From NCBI GenBank assembly GCA_022605405.1, contig JABYQQ010000010.1, positions 806,001 through 870,000 of the forward strand: DNA of 64,000 nucleotides, written 5' to 3'. The translations under genes and the position numbers were made by a program. The notes beneath the pieces are model-generated. The model was not told the DNA's origin. It did not search any database and was given only the letters and a program-made list of their open reading frames with translations. This document shows, in pieces, positions 1-12,102 of the stretch (position 1 is the first letter of the stretch; the number at the start of each line of letters is the position of its first letter). The stretch is from Earliella scabrosa (Eukaryota > Basidiomycota > Agaricomycetes > Polyporales > Polyporaceae).

Positions 1-751
1 CAGTACGTGTATCAGTCTATCTGATCGAGCTGATTACTCACCTTGTCTTCGAATAGTCGCTGCTGCGACCTACGTCCCGCGTGCACCGGCTGGCACGCAG
101 TTCATCACTGGCCCGTGCCAGAGTGACGCGGACTGTGCGTCCGACTGCTGTGGCTTCCGCACTGGCAAGTGTGCCGGCCCCGTCATTGCGCAGGAGCGTG
201 ACGGTGGCTGCGGCTTCGGCGACGCCGTCCCCAACGACCGCGCCGCGCGTGTCTTCCGCGGCGAGGCCCCCGCCGCCGCGCCCGCTGCCCCCGCTGCACC
301 CGCGGCGGGTGGCTCCGGCAAGGCCCCTGGCACGCAGTTCATCACCGGCCCCTGCGCCAACGACGGCGAGTGCGCGTCGGGCTGCTGTGGCTTCAACACC
401 GGCAAGTGCGCCGGTGCCATCGTTGCGCAGGAGCGTGACGGTGGTTGCGGCTTCGGCAACGCGACCCCCAACGACGACGCCGCCCGTGCTCTCCGTGGCC
501 AGGCACCCGCCGCTGCGCCTGCTGCTCCCGCCCCCGCTGCACCCGCGGCGGGTGGCTCTGGCAAGCCCCCTGGCACGCAGTTCATCACCGGCCCCTGCGC
601 CAACGACGGCGAGTGCGCGTCGGGCTGCTGTGGCTTCCGCTCCGGCAAGTGCGCTGGTGCGATCATCGCCCAGGAGCGTGACGGTGGTTGCGGCTTCGGC
701 GACCCCGTCCCCAACGACCGCGCTGCTCGTGCTCTCCGTGGCCAGGCTTAA
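1..751 (+). CDS. Three-module cysteine-rich secreted-type protein (BAS2-like), 5' end missing
   Basis: This is the 3' part of a gene that begins left of the window. A 54-bp intron (3-56, GTACGT...TAG) is followed by one exon, 57-751, ending in TAA. The exon encodes three copies of a module of about 55 residues with the pattern TQFITGPC...C...CC...C...GGCGFG...PND.AAR, six cysteines each, joined by Ala/Pro/Gly linkers. The module resembles the fungal family annotated as biotrophy-associated secreted protein 2 (BAS2); members are small, secreted and of unknown biochemical role. No signal peptide is visible because the N-terminus lies outside the window. Most family members I know carry one module, so three in tandem is unusual. 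Confidence is high for a coding exon and moderate for the family name. Confidence 0.85.
   Translation, partial: STCISLSDRADYSPCLRIVAAATYVPRAPAGTQFITGPCQSDADCASDCCGFRTGKCAGPVIAQERDGGCGFGDAVPNDRAARVFRGEAPAAAPAAPAAPAAGGSGKAPGTQFITGPCANDGECASGCCGFNTGKCAGAIVAQERDGGCGFGNATPNDDAARALRGQAPAAAPAAPAPAAPAAGGSGKPPGTQFITGPCANDGECASGCCGFRSGKCAGAIIAQERDGGCGFGDPVPNDRAARALRGQA
93..735 (+). repeat. In-frame tandem repeat inside the cysteine-rich gene
   Basis: The unit starting gcacgcagttcatca begins at 93, 330 and 573, so the periods are 237 and 243 bp (79 and 81 codons). Units 2 and 3 are almost identical at the DNA level, including silent positions and the Ala/Pro linker, while unit 1 is more diverged. This points to a recent duplication or gene conversion of the last two units. 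Confidence 0.85.
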
Positions 752-1484
752 AATGTTGACGAGTTTTACGTTTGTATAGTGGTGTTTAAAAGTTGCTGGC
801 GTTGTCGAGATGGTTCGGAGTAACTTATTGCAGACATTGTAGACTGAATACAGACTTTCCTTAAAACCTTGAAGTGTGCCTGTGTGATCTCTATTCCCCT
901 GCAAGAGCAGGAGCGACGACCATAGTACTTGTTTGGGTCTTATTGCCGCTCCATGTTTAGCGAGGAACGGTAGTGATGATAACCCTCACGTCGGTCCTGC
1001 CAGGTAAAGGCTGGTAAAGCATCGTTGCTGGTGAGATGGTGTACTACTTTATGCTGTCGGACTTTTGTTTTGAGATGCGGTTGGCTCAGAAGGTCTGTAC
1101 TTGGATACGACTGCGCGAAGGACGAGCTTGCGTTGGAAGATTTGCGTCGACGATAGAGTGCGCAAGTAGGCGCCCATAGGACAGAGGAGGAGGTCACGTG
1201 CAGAATTGATCGACTCGTGACGCTGCCTCTTCCTGGCAATCGCAGGCTTCAGCCACCGCAGATAGCCCTTGTCCCCTCCTCGAGAGTTCTTTGTCTCTTC
1301 AACTCCCCCCGCGCTCAGAGGTAGACTATCTATACGCCCGTGAACACTTGGAGCAGCCATAACAAGTTTGGGAAGATCAACACCGGCTCGGTACGCTTCT
1401 CGACTCGTGTAAACGGCCTTGCGCCTGACAGTGCCGTGCCGGACCAACAGGACCGCTCTTCTTGACACCCACGACGAGGCTGCG
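752..1484. other. Intergenic, 3' UTR and SIN3 promoter side
   Basis: This is 733 bp between two same-strand genes. It must hold the 3' end of the cysteine-rich gene and the SIN3 promoter and leader. I see no convincing coding potential, RNA gene or repeat. Confidence 0.5.
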
Positions 1485-4400
1485 ATGGAACCTACAGAAG
1501 GCGGCTCGGCCGGAGATGTGAGAATGTCTTCGGCGCCTCGCGCTACTCCGGCTGCTCGCAGTCGACCGCCATCTCCTCGCCTTCCGCCTACTACGCAAGC
1601 CTTGGACTCCGATCTTCCCAATCAACTCCCAGAGAGCCCGCGCGCATCCGAGTACATGGACGGACCCTCTGGAGCACCCCTGCAGCACGATGAATCCCAG
1701 GACCAATCCGCTGGAGGCCCGGACCGACAGCTCAACGTGAGCGACGCGCTCAGTTACCTCGACTCGGTCAAACTGCAGTTCGCGGAGCAGCCGGAGGTGT
1801 ACAACAAGTTCTTGGATATCATGAAGGACTTCAAGAGTCAGCTGTGAGTGCTTCCTCTGCAGAATTTCTTTGCGGCGATGCATGCATAGTCGGAGGCCTC
1901 CTCTCCGTCCCTCAAAGACGCCACTTGTTGCTTCGCCCCCTCCTTTCTCAATCGCCCGCAGTGATTAACTCGCTCCCGGTGCACAGTATCGATACCCCAG
2001 GAGTCATTGAACGCGTGTCAAATCTCTTTCATGGTCACCCCGCGCTCATACAAGGGTTCAATACTTTCCTGCCCGCCGGATACCGCATTGAGACTACCGA
2101 CAACCCCGACCCCAACTACATCACCGTCACTACACCTGCGGGTACAACCACGCAAGCCACCAATGCAGCGTTCAAGTACACATCCGCGAACACCAAGTTG
2201 CCTCCACCCGTAGACAAAGACGCCGATTTCGCCGGCGGTCATGATTCAGACCAGCCCGTTGTGAACGTCAAGCCTGCAATCGACTTCGTGCAGAGAACCC
2301 GAACGCGATACGCAAATCACCCCGATGCCTACAAGGACTTTCTGCGCGTGCTATGCGAAGCGTCCGGGAAGAACCCGACCGGTGACATCAACCACATGGA
2401 GCAGTTGTCGGTTGCGTCTCTGTCAGCAAAGTTACCCCAAGGCGAATACGTGCGCAGGGTCATGACTCTGCTGAAGGACCACACGGACCTCATGCGTGAG
2501 TTCGTGCAATTTCTTCCAGACGAGTATATGCAGCGGGAAGAGCTCGTGCGCATCACGAAGTTGGAGGAAACGCGCAAGGCGAGCGAGGCGAAGGCGAAGA
2601 AGGACTCGTCCGCTGCTGCCGTCCCGCAGAAGAGGAAGCGGAAACCTGTGGACCGCGAGAAGGAGAAGGATCCGGCACCTAAGGCGTCTTCGAACAAGGT
2701 GAGTAGACGATGCTCTATGTGTTACATGCGCTAAGTGGGGGTAACAGAAGGCAAAAACCCATGCATCGAGCGAAGCCCCATCTCCTGCATTGACCCAACG
2801 TCAAGCAGCAGCAGCCCCTCCGTCACCCCTCCGCGCACCCCCGCAACCGCCCCCACAGACCTTCCATCCCCCACCTTACCAACATCAACAAGTCGCCCTT
2901 CCTCCACCCATCCCCGTTCCCATGCAATCCTCTAATTCCATGCACTCGAACGACGAGGCGCATTTCTTCGACCGCGTGAAGCGTGCATTAGACAACCGCG
3001 AGACCTACAGCGAGTTTCTCAAGCTCGTCAACTTATTCACGCAGGATATCATCAACACAACACGTCTCGTGCGGGAAGCTAGGTCTTTCCTCGGAGAGAG
3101 CGAACTCATGGCACAGTTCAAGGAGATCCTTGGGTGGGACTCGACGAAAGAGCGGATGTCTGCGTTGGAGGAGTCGTGGACGCGGCCTATGGGTGTGTTG
3201 GACCGCCCAAGTCGCAATCAGCTTCACACTCGCTATGGCAGCTATCGGAAACTGCCTGCACACGTACGTTTTATGCTCGATAGGTCGGCAGTCTGCTCAC
3301 GTATCGTACAGGAAGTCAACGTCCAGTGCTCAGGTCGAGACGAAATGTGCAACGCTGTGCTGAACGACGAGTGGATATCCCAACCAACGTTCGCGAGCGA
3401 GGATGCCGGGTTCATCGCACACAAGAAGAACATCTACGAGGAGGCGCTGCATCGAAGCGAAGAAGAGAGACACGAGTACGACTTCCACGTCGAAGCCATC
3501 CACCGCACGATTCAGGTCCTCGAGCCGTTGAACAACAAGATTGCACAGCTTTCGCAAGAGGATCGTGCGAACTTCAAGCTGAAGCCCAACCTCGGCGGAG
3601 TCGGGAAGGCGATCCACCAGCGTGTTATCAAGAAGATCTACGGGCGCGACATCGGGATCGAGGTCTGGAATGCCATGCAGGAGGTGCCCGCGGTAGCGAT
3701 CCCGTGCGTGCTCGTCCGGCTGAAGCAGAAGCACGAGGAGTGGAAACGCGCGCAGCGCGAATGGGACAAGGTGTGGCGCGAAGTTGATGCGCGCAACTAC
3801 CACAAGTCGCTCGACCACCAGGCGGTCAACTTCAAGGCAACGGACAAGAAGGCGATCACGCAGAAGGCCTTCGTCACACAGATCGAGGCTGCACGCGACG
3901 AGCAGCGCGTCACGCGTGCATCGCTCGTCGACCCTCTTCTGGCGCGCACGAAACCGAGGCACCAGCTCGAGTTCGTCGTCGAGGACCCGACGGTGCTCCA
4001 AGATGCGCTGAAGCTGGCGTTGTCGTTCTTGGACCGGACACAAGGCCAGATCTCACTGCCGGACCGGAAGAAGATCGAGACCTTCCTGCGATCCTTTGTC
4101 CCTCTGTTCTTCATGTTCGATTCCACCGCCTTCAACGCTGCCTTCGTTCCGCACCACGAGACGATGGAGAGCGATGTGGACGTGGAGGCTGCCAGCGAGG
4201 ATGTTGAGATGAGCAGCGTGAACGGGAGCACCTCTTCGAAATCGAGGAGCAAGAAGGGCGCCGGGAGCAATGCAGGAGACTTGCGCAAGCGACTACTGAA
4301 GAGTGAGCAGGCGAAGTCGAGCAGGCGGACGCGGGCGCAGGAGGCGGCGTCCCCGACACCTTCGCGCTTCGCGTCCCCGGCGCCATCGGAGGCGATGCAG

Positions 4401-6564
4401 CTCGACGGCGAGAGCAACGCTGCGCGACTGGAGAAGATGTCTTCAACGCGACGACGGGGCACGTTCTACACGAATACGGCGTTCTACGTGCTACTGCGAC
4501 TGCTCGAGGTACGCGGTGTTTTGATCGTGAGTTCTGACAACAACTGACCGCTACCCCATGATAGATGCTTTACTCGAGACTGCATCTGTTCAAGAGCCTC
4601 GCGAAGGAGATGTCAGACAGGCAGGATGACCCGTTCGAGCCGAATCCAAACTCGATCAAGTCGTCCATTCAAGCTGACCTGGCGAAGCTCGGCGACAGGC
4701 TCGTCCACTCGTCGCACTTTTACGACCTCATGCTGGAGTCGTGCGAGAAGCTGTTCGACAACGAAATCGAGCAGAATGCATTCGAGGAGATGATGCGATA
4801 CATGTTTGGACTAAAGGTTAGCATTATCTGTTCTCTTGGTATTATGCGTGTCTGATCTCCGCTCCAGCACGGCTTCAAGATGTTCACGGTGGACAAGGTC
4901 GTTGGTGCTTTGATCAAGCAGGTATGTACATCTTCAGTGAGAATATGTCTTGCAGTTCGTCTAAATCCCCTGCAGGTTCAGATCATCCTCTCGGATCCCA
5001 AGAGTCAAGACCTGTACGAGCTTCTGCGGCGCGAACGCGAGATCACATCGCCCACGACCCAGGACTTGATCAACTGCCGACGAAACACTGAACGTGTCCT
5101 TGGTCCCGATGAGAACCTGTTCCGTATCGATTGGGTATGTTTTGCATGCGCTCGATGTTCCATTGGCAGCGGTTCTAACCATGCATCGTAGCTGCCTGAG
5201 CCCAAGACGATGACAATACAGCTCATCGGGAAGGACGATGCAAGTTATGACGACTCGGAGGTGATGACTGGCCGGTGGCAAGCCTATATTGAGTCCTTTG
5301 TCTCTGTACGTCCGATGACTCCTCCCCTTCGACGAAGCACTGACCATATTTCGTAGCATCACTACACTGCTGGCGTTCCCACATCCTCGACGATCAGGCG
5401 ACCATTCCTCCTCCGGTACGCGATCACACACGTTTCGTGGCATTCGCCCCGACTGAACATCTTCATCACAGCACCAAGATCCCTTCTCCCTCAGGCGCCA
5501 TGCCAGGCATTCTCGCTCGTGGCGGGCTGCAGATCAAGGTCTGCGTGCGCACGTACCGGCTCTTCTTCGTCTCCAACTCAGAGGACATCATGGTCCGTCT
5601 GTCATCTCGTCAAGAACGCGCCGACGCTCGCAAGGCAGTCGAGTCGCGCAACGAGAAGCGGAAGCAATGGCTGGAAGACTACGCGGCCAAGACACTCAAG
5701 GCCGAGCCGCATAGTGCTGCAACAGAGGCTGCGCCCAAACCGCTTCCCGCTCCTCTTCCGCAAGCTAAGAGCGAGACGTACGAGGCTGCGCCTGAGATTC
5801 CATCTCGGGCTGAAGAGCCCGTGGAGATTCCTATGGAGGTGGCTACTGAGCAGGCGGAGAAGGCGCCCGAGGTCACGGTGCACACCGTCCCGCAAGACGA
5901 TCCCATCGAGGCAGCAGCCGCTGCCGCTGCAGCAGGACCTGCGCCAGATCCTGATCCCGCAGATGTGCCCATGGTTGAAGAGACACCCGAAACGCAGGCT
6001 CCTCCTATGGCCCCCGAGCCGCCCAAAGGATCTCCGCCAATGTCACGACTTGCGCCAGACACTTCGAACCCACCGATAGAACCTGCTCCTGCCCCCGCCG
6101 TAAAGCCTCCAACACCTCCAGCGCCCCCTCCCGAATCTGTCTCCGCTCAGCCTCCAGCGCCGGCCCCAGCCACACCGCCCGAACCAGGACCTGCCGCGGG
6201 CTCTGCGCCAGCTCCGTCCAGCGAAAAGCTCGCAGGAGAGCCTGTCCCCCCTTCAGCTGAGCTCGCTTCTCACCCGCCGCCGGCTCCGCCTGAGCCATCC
6301 GAAGCTGTCGAGCAAGGTCGGGGGCGTTCACTTCTGCGCTCGTCACCACCACCACCATCTGCCCCCGCGTCTGCGTCGACCGCTGCACCCGAAGCGACAT
6401 CCACTCCTGCGCCCGTCCCTGCACCTGCGACTACAACGTCCACACCCGCGGCGGATGCAGCCGCCCCTCCGCCTCCCTCTGATCCTCCTCAACCTCGGCC
6501 GCCTACCCCAGCGCCACTCCCATCGCCTGCGCCAGCGCCCGCTCCCTCCGAGCCGTCTTCATGA
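1485..6564 (+). CDS. SIN3: SIN3-family transcriptional corepressor, scaffold of the Sin3/Rpd3 histone deacetylase complex
   Basis: Ten exons give 1504 codons plus stop: 1485-1843, 1987-2698, 2748-3263, 3312-4508, 4565-4816, 4868-4921, 4976-5134, 5192-5305, 5357-5415, 5472-6564. All phases close. Paired amphipathic helix PAH1 lies at about residues 83-155 ([14 protein letters not shown]...), PAH2 at about 215-295 and PAH3 at about 428-490. They are followed by the histone deacetylase interaction region ([29 protein letters not shown]) and the conserved C-terminal region ([19 protein letters not shown]). Known role: a nuclear scaffold bringing the Rpd3-type deacetylase to promoters through repressors that bind the PAH domains. 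The last 300 or so residues are a Pro/Ala/Glu-rich low-complexity tail. The first in-frame ATG upstream of PAH1 is at 1485. The first intron (1844-1986, 143 bp) is longer than the rest. Confidence 0.95.
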
Positions 6565-7145
6565 CCCATGATCGGTACGGTTGGTAAACTTTGTTGTCGG
6601 CGCTGCGCCATGTACTCACATTCTACGCTGTTCAGTGTTCTTGTCGCCGCTGTGGGGGATGCACATGTAGATTCCCAAGATCCCGCTCGTCTTCGTTGTT
6701 GTATTCGCTGCTACAGTACAGTCTAATAAATATGCACCCCGGATCTCTAGCGCTAGCGCACCGCTCTCTCGTCGAAAGTCGAGAGCGGACAGCAGCGAGC
6801 AGTGCGGAGGTAAGCACTGGCGGCAAGAGCGACCGAGTGGGGTGAGGCGTTAAACGATACAGCAATGGGGCTGTCCGTGGCACGAGCATGCATGCGTTCT
6901 ACGTTCTTCGTGCTCCCCCGTTCCCAAGATCGTGTTCGTACACAAGCGTACATCATCAGGCATTTGCGTCAAAACTGCAGCACTGACCTCACGCGGTCGA
7001 CTTTCTTTTGCCTCTCCCTCGCAAGAATGTCCGCCCCCATCCTTCATCCCCCGTCCTCCTACTCCGAGTTCGCGCAAGAACCGGGCCCCGCGCGCAGACG
7101 TCTCGTGCCCTTGCCTTCCCATGACCACTCGCGCAAAGAACCCGT
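6565..7145. other. Intergenic between convergent genes
   Basis: This is 581 bp separating the 3' ends of SIN3 and the eIF4E-like gene. It probably holds two 3' UTRs. No supported gene is seen; the short frames on either strand lack family signals. Confidence 0.5.
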
Positions 7146-8715
7146 TCACGACGAGCGCTTGCCGCGCCATCCCGAGCCGAGCACGCCGCCGCCGCCGACG
7201 CCAAAGCCGGCGAACGCGCCCCCGGGGCCGGGGCCGGGGCCGCCGATCTGGGGGCCCTCGCCGGGCCCGGAGACGGGGCTGTTGAACCCTGGGGGCTTGC
7301 CGTGGAAGGAGGTGCGGTAGGAGGACTGGGGGACGGCTTGGATGGAGAGGAACTTGTTCGCGGTGGGCCGGTCGTCGTTGTTGTACTGTGCACACACACG
7401 CGCACGCGGGGGGGAGGGGATGGCAATTTCAGCAAGCGTGCACAAGCAGGAGTGGGGGACTGAGAGACTGAGAGACTGGGGAAGAGCGGACTGACCTGGA
7501 ACTCGAGGCCGATGCCGTCCGCCTCGGAGACGTCGAGGAGCTTGACCATCTTGCGCGCGATGCCGTTGATCTTCTCGACGTCCTCCTTTGAGCGCGTCCA
7601 GAGCTGTATGCGGTCGACCTTGCTGCGGAGGCTGACGACGGCGCCGCAGATCTCGTCGCCCTCGTCGAGGTCCTCGCCGACGAGGGCCATGGCGAGCCAC
7701 GCCCAGCAGCGGTCGAGGAGCTGGGGGTTGTTCTTCATGGTGAGGACCCACTTGCCGCCGTTGGCGTTCGCCTCGTCCTCCCACATCGGCTTGATGCCGG
7801 ACTTGAAGAGGTGGTAGTTGGAGTTGCGCTCGAGCTTGGAGGGCGGCTTGAGCCAGTTGAAGTACCGGCAGAAGGACTCGACGGTGTCGAACTCGCCGAT
7901 CACGGTCAGCCCGGCCTCGTACTCGTCCGACTCGGGCGCCATGTAGTGCGCGGCGCCCGGCACGTTCTCCGGGTTCGCGGTCGCGGGCGTGAACGGCACC
8001 TTCGTCTTCGTGTCGTGGTAGATCGTCCTGTGCGGGCGCCGCGGGTAGGGCGGGTAGGGTGGGGGAAAGCGCTTCTCAATCTCGCGCTGATGAGAGGAGG
8101 GGGAGGGGCGGGGGCGTACCATGTGTGCTCGAGCGGGTGCTCGGGAGCCTTGATCATGAGGCCGGGAGTCTTGGGATCCTCGATCGTCTCCGCCTCTGGG
8201 GGTTTGGCGGAGCCGTCGATGCTGAGCGTCCTGGCCTTTGCGAGGCGCGCGGTGATGGCGTCGAGGGAGGGGATGTTCTTGTAGCCGACGGGCATCTTCT
8301 GCCTCGGCTTGTCTTCCTTGGGGGGCGGGGCGGACTCCTGGTTGAGCTTCTCGACCTTGTCGGTCGTGAGCGGCTCGCCCTTGTCGCCCGAGGGAGTGCC
8401 GATGTCGCTGCGGGGGGGCGAGACGGAGAGCTGGGCGGGCGATTCGGCGCGCGATGTGGGAGCCTGGACGGCGGTGGAGTCTGTTGCGGAGGCGGCGGCG
8501 GAGGAGGCGACGGAGGTGGTAGAGCTCGTGCGGAGGAGGGAGGCAGCGAGGCGGGGACGGTTGCCTGCGGTGGCGGGGGAGGGCGCGTTCAGGTTGATTC
8601 GCGCGGCGAGCTGGTTGAGAGAGGGCATGCGGGTGCCGGAGGAGGGGCGCTCGGGCTTTGTGGACGCATCCTGGGACGTCGTCGTCGTTGTCGCGGGCGG
8701 CGAGGGTGTCGACAT
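7146..8715 (-). CDS. eIF4E-family cap-binding protein with long N-terminal and Gly-rich C-terminal extensions
   Basis: Three exons on the minus strand, 8715-8120, 8027-7496 and 7385-7146 (introns 92 and 110 bp), give 455 aa. Residues 1 to about 190 are Ser/Thr/Pro-rich and look disordered. The eIF4E fold follows: HPLEHTW, then GEFDTVESFCRYFNWL, NYHLFKSGIKPMWEDE, ANGGKWVL and DEICGAVVSLRSK. Trp of HPLEHTW, Trp-Glu of MWEDE and the GGKW segment match cap-pocket and eIF4G-contact landmarks of the family. About 60 C-terminal residues are Gly/Pro-rich. Function is inferred: binding of the mRNA 5' cap, either in initiation (eIF4E) or as a repressor-type homolog (4EHP class). The long tails and the insertion between the first strand and GEFDTVES argue against the plain 24-kDa initiation factor. 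Joining across the first intron restores TW-T-IYHD. Confidence 0.9.
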
Positions 8716-9289
8716 TGTCGAGGTCGGTGGGCAAGCACAGGCGGAGCTCGAGGAGCGCTCGCTCGCTGCAGCTACGCGGCTGATTGCATCACTTCGAACC
8801 CCGGTCTCTGCATTCTATTTTCGGTGTCTCAAGCGCCTGAGCGAGGCTTGCTACGGTGCTGCAACCTCGAGCTCACCTTCACGTCGGTCTCGGACGACAA
8901 CCTCGAGCTTCGCACACACTCGCTCGACATGGCCTGGGAAGACCGCACTCGGTGTATTCGGTGCATTCTTGCTGTTTGGATGCTGGAATAGGCGTATAGA
9001 CGACCGGCTATGCTGTTATTGTCGCCAGCCATTGTTCTCGACGCACGCCGGACTGCAAACATCGGGCCCGCCTCACGCACAAAAACATGCGGCAATAATC
9101 TTACGCCCTGTCGTAGCCTGTCGTTTGTGCGCCCTTCACCGGGGCTGGCAGCCTGGTGGCTCCCGCATCTCGATCGAGGCCAGACTACATAAAGCCTGGG
9201 GCCTCCCAAATCTGCCCCCCATCCTGCCCCGCCGTCGTGCGTGTCTCTTCTCCCCCTCTCTTCATTCTCCTGCCCATCTTTTCGCGACG
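8716..9289. promoter_or_regulatory. Divergent promoter region, eIF4E-like (-) and chitinase (+)
   Basis: These 574 bp hold both promoters. A TATA-like acataaag lies at 9187-9194, about 96 bp upstream of the chitinase ATG, and is followed by pyrimidine-rich sequence (9240-9275) typical of fungal leaders. I see no TATA-like element for the eIF4E side. Confidence 0.45.
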
Positions 9290-10815
9290 ATGTTGCTCCC
9301 GCTCTCGCTCTTGGCTGCTCTTCCTCTTGCTTCCGTATGGGCTGCGCCCATGTGCTCCCTTAAGCCTCCTGCCTCTGCCGCTGCTTCTGCTCCAGCCCCA
9401 ACTGGGACTCCTGTCGCTGGGTCAAACACTGGCTCCTCGCCTGGAAACAAGACCCTCAGCGACGATGTGGTCGCCATGACCTGGTATGCCGGCTGGCACG
9501 GCTCCTACTTCCCTCCGGAGAAGCTCAGCTGGTCCAAGTACAACGCTGTCACATACGCATTCGCGTGAGTCCTACATCTTCCTCCTGTTCCATTCTTCCC
9601 TGACGTGCGGCATAGGGTCACTACTCCTGACGTCAACCAAGTGTCCTTGGAGGCCTCGGACGAGCAGCTCCTTCCACGCTTCGTTGACCTTGCTCATCAG
9701 AATGTGCGCATATAGTCACCATTTATGTCCGAGGCTGTCGCTGACCGACTGGATACAGGGTGTCAAGGCAATGCTGACCATCGGAGGCTGGACCGGATCC
9801 CAATACTTCTCCTCAGCGGTCGCCACAGAAGCCAACCGCACGGCGTTTGTCAAGACTGTAACCGATCTCATCAGCAAGTACGACCTTGACGGTGTTGACT
9901 TTGAGTACGTTGCATCCAGTGATCTGCATTCCTCTCTGTCCAGATCATTGACGCTCTCTCTGCAGCTGGGAGTACCCGAACAAGCAGGGCATGGGCTGCA
10001 ACCTCATCTCTCCGGACGACAGCAAGAACTTCCTCGACTTCCTCATCGCCCTCCGCGCCCAAGTCGGCGACGACTTCACCCTCACCGCCGCCGCCGGCAT
10101 CACACCCTTCGCCGGCCCCGACGGCACCCCCATGTCCGACGTCTCCGAGTTCGCCTCCGCCCTCGACTGGGTCGCCATCATGAACTACGACGTCTGGGGC
10201 TCCTGGTCCCCCACCTCCGGCCCGAACGCGCCCCTCGCCGACGCCTGCTCCCCGAACCCCCAAGGCTCCGCCACCTCCGCCGTCAAGGCCTGGACAGACG
10301 CCGGCTTCCCCGCGGACCAGCTCGTCCTCGGCGTCGCCGCCTACGGGCACTCCTTCAAGGTCGCGCAGGCGGCTGCGCTCGCGGGCGCGGGCTCGACGCT
10401 TACCCCGTACGCGGCGTTCGACAAGGCCGCGCAGCCGCTCGGCGACTCGTGGGACGAGGTCGCGCCCGCGGGCGTCGACCAGTGCGGGAACCCGAGCGCG
10501 GGCGGGCCGTCGGGCATCTTCAACTTCTGGGGCCTCGTCGAGAGCGGGTTCCTCACCTCGACCGAGAACGGGACGGCGCCGGCGGCGGGCGTGGACTACG
10601 TGTTCGACGAGTGCAGCCAGACGCCGTTTGCGTACAAGCGCGAGACGGGGACGATGGTGTCGTTTGACGACGCGCGGTCGTTTGCGGCCAAGGGCGCGTT
10701 CATCAACGAGGCGGGATTGCTGGGGTTCGCGATGTGGGAGGCTGCGGGGGACTTTGAGGACGTGCTGCTCGATGCGATCTCGGAGGCGATTGGGATTGAG
10801 GAGGTTGGGTGCTGA
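9290..10815 (+). CDS. Secreted GH18 chitinase
   Basis: Four exons (9290-9564, 9616-9703, 9759-9904, 9966-10815) give 452 aa. The N-terminus MLLPLSLLAALPLASVWAAP is a signal peptide, followed by a Ser/Ala/Pro/Thr spacer and the catalytic domain. Conserved features in order: MTWYAGWHG, the strand-3 motif MLTIGGWTGS, and DGVDFDWEYP at 165-174 with the catalytic acid Glu172. The aspartate before WE is created by splicing of intron 3. MNYDVWG and the C-terminal GFAMWEAAGD follow. GH18 enzymes hydrolyse chitin beta-1,4 bonds by substrate-assisted retention. There is no chitin-binding module and no GPI signal. A secreted role in hyphal wall remodelling, autolysis or mycoparasitism fits, but which one cannot be read from sequence. 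Confidence 0.95.
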
Positions 10816-12102
10816 GCGGCCTGCTCGAGTGCGCCTCTCCTCTTCGATCTTCCCCTCTCCCCTCTCTCCCTCTTGCCCTCTGTTTCCGCCACATCGACAC
10901 CACCCTTGACCCTTCCACTCTCATCCGCGTTCCGTCCTTCCTCCCCGGGCCCTCGGTATCCTATTCTCTCATGGGTGACACGACCATCGACGACGACACC
11001 AAGAACAACAATCAACAACCAACCACGCCGCTTTGTATCGCTATACATCACCGATCGCTTGCATGTTCTGTCTTTATATCACTGTCATTATTTGTAGCGT
11101 TATGTTATGCACCCGTGCTTGATGCACAGGTGAACGTGAACCCGTCATCTCTTGTGTGTGTGCGAGTGGTAGGACGAAGATTGGGCTGGTCAATGTCGCC
11201 CCCCTAGGCCTAGCAGCGAGACTCGGCCACGTTGATCCTGCACCTTGCGCAACCACACGCAGGGAGCGTTGGGAGTCGAGGCCGCTCTCAGTCTGGTGCT
11301 CACCACCGCCCATGGAGGTCGACGGTACTCGATAAGGGTGGGGATCTGCTATGGACGATTGGTGGCATCATTGTTTGCGTCTATTGTGCAATTGCCAGCA
11401 TCTTCCGCTGAACAGATGAGGCGAATACAGAGAAGGTAAGTATCTGTAAGGTGTAGACGAGCCCCGACACGCGTCCTCCACTACGACCTCGGCCGGCCAG
11501 CAGCGTCCGCACGCCCGTGTGGATGAGACGGGGGCCGACGCATAAGGTTGCGGAACCGCGATCGACTTGAGTTGGAATACCGAGTCTGGGTAGAAAGGTC
11601 CGATCGACGACTTGCGAATGGTCGCGCGGCGGAACTGGTCCGGGAAGCTTGATGACATCTCGACCTCGACTAGGGTAAGGTGTCTCATTCATTCGACGCG
11701 ACGCTGACCAGTCGCACGTATGCAGGCGTTGTAGTTGTGGAAGGCGGGTCCACTTCTGGTTCTTGAGGACTCCGCTATGCGACAGGATAGACGTCGGTCT
11801 CATGAGGGTGAGCCCCGGCAAGGAAGGACTGCTGACACTTGGTGATGAGCACATCTCGCGTTCGTCCCTGTTTTGCACTGGAGGTCGACTGCCTGTGGCG
11901 AGTCAGATCTATTCGTGATCTATGGTGTAGGAAGCGATAATCTGCCCTCAGAGGCCAGCAGCTGTAGGCCAATGCACGAGCGGGGTAGCCAAGAATGGTG
12001 CTATGCAGCCCTCAATCGTGACGACAGCCGGCTTTCAGCGCCATTCTGCAGGAATAGGGCTCACCTGTCCATGAAGACTGCATTCTGCAGTGTGTCTCGC
12101 CC
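10816..12102. other. Intergenic between convergent genes
   Basis: These 1287 bp lie between the 3' ends of the chitinase and MED22. Pyrimidine-rich sequence follows the chitinase stop. Short frames occur on both strands, but none has a splice structure or motif I can support. Confidence 0.45.

Noticed and set aside
8309..9568. 419-codon plus-strand frame joining the eIF4E antisense to the chitinase start
   Set aside because: Its first part is antisense to eIF4E and its last part is the chitinase exon in frame; the join is accidental.
9880..9925. GH18 motif read as DFE with the catalytic aspartate missing
   Set aside because: Unspliced reading gives DFEYV; splicing at 9905/9965 gives the normal DFDWEYP, so no residue is missing.
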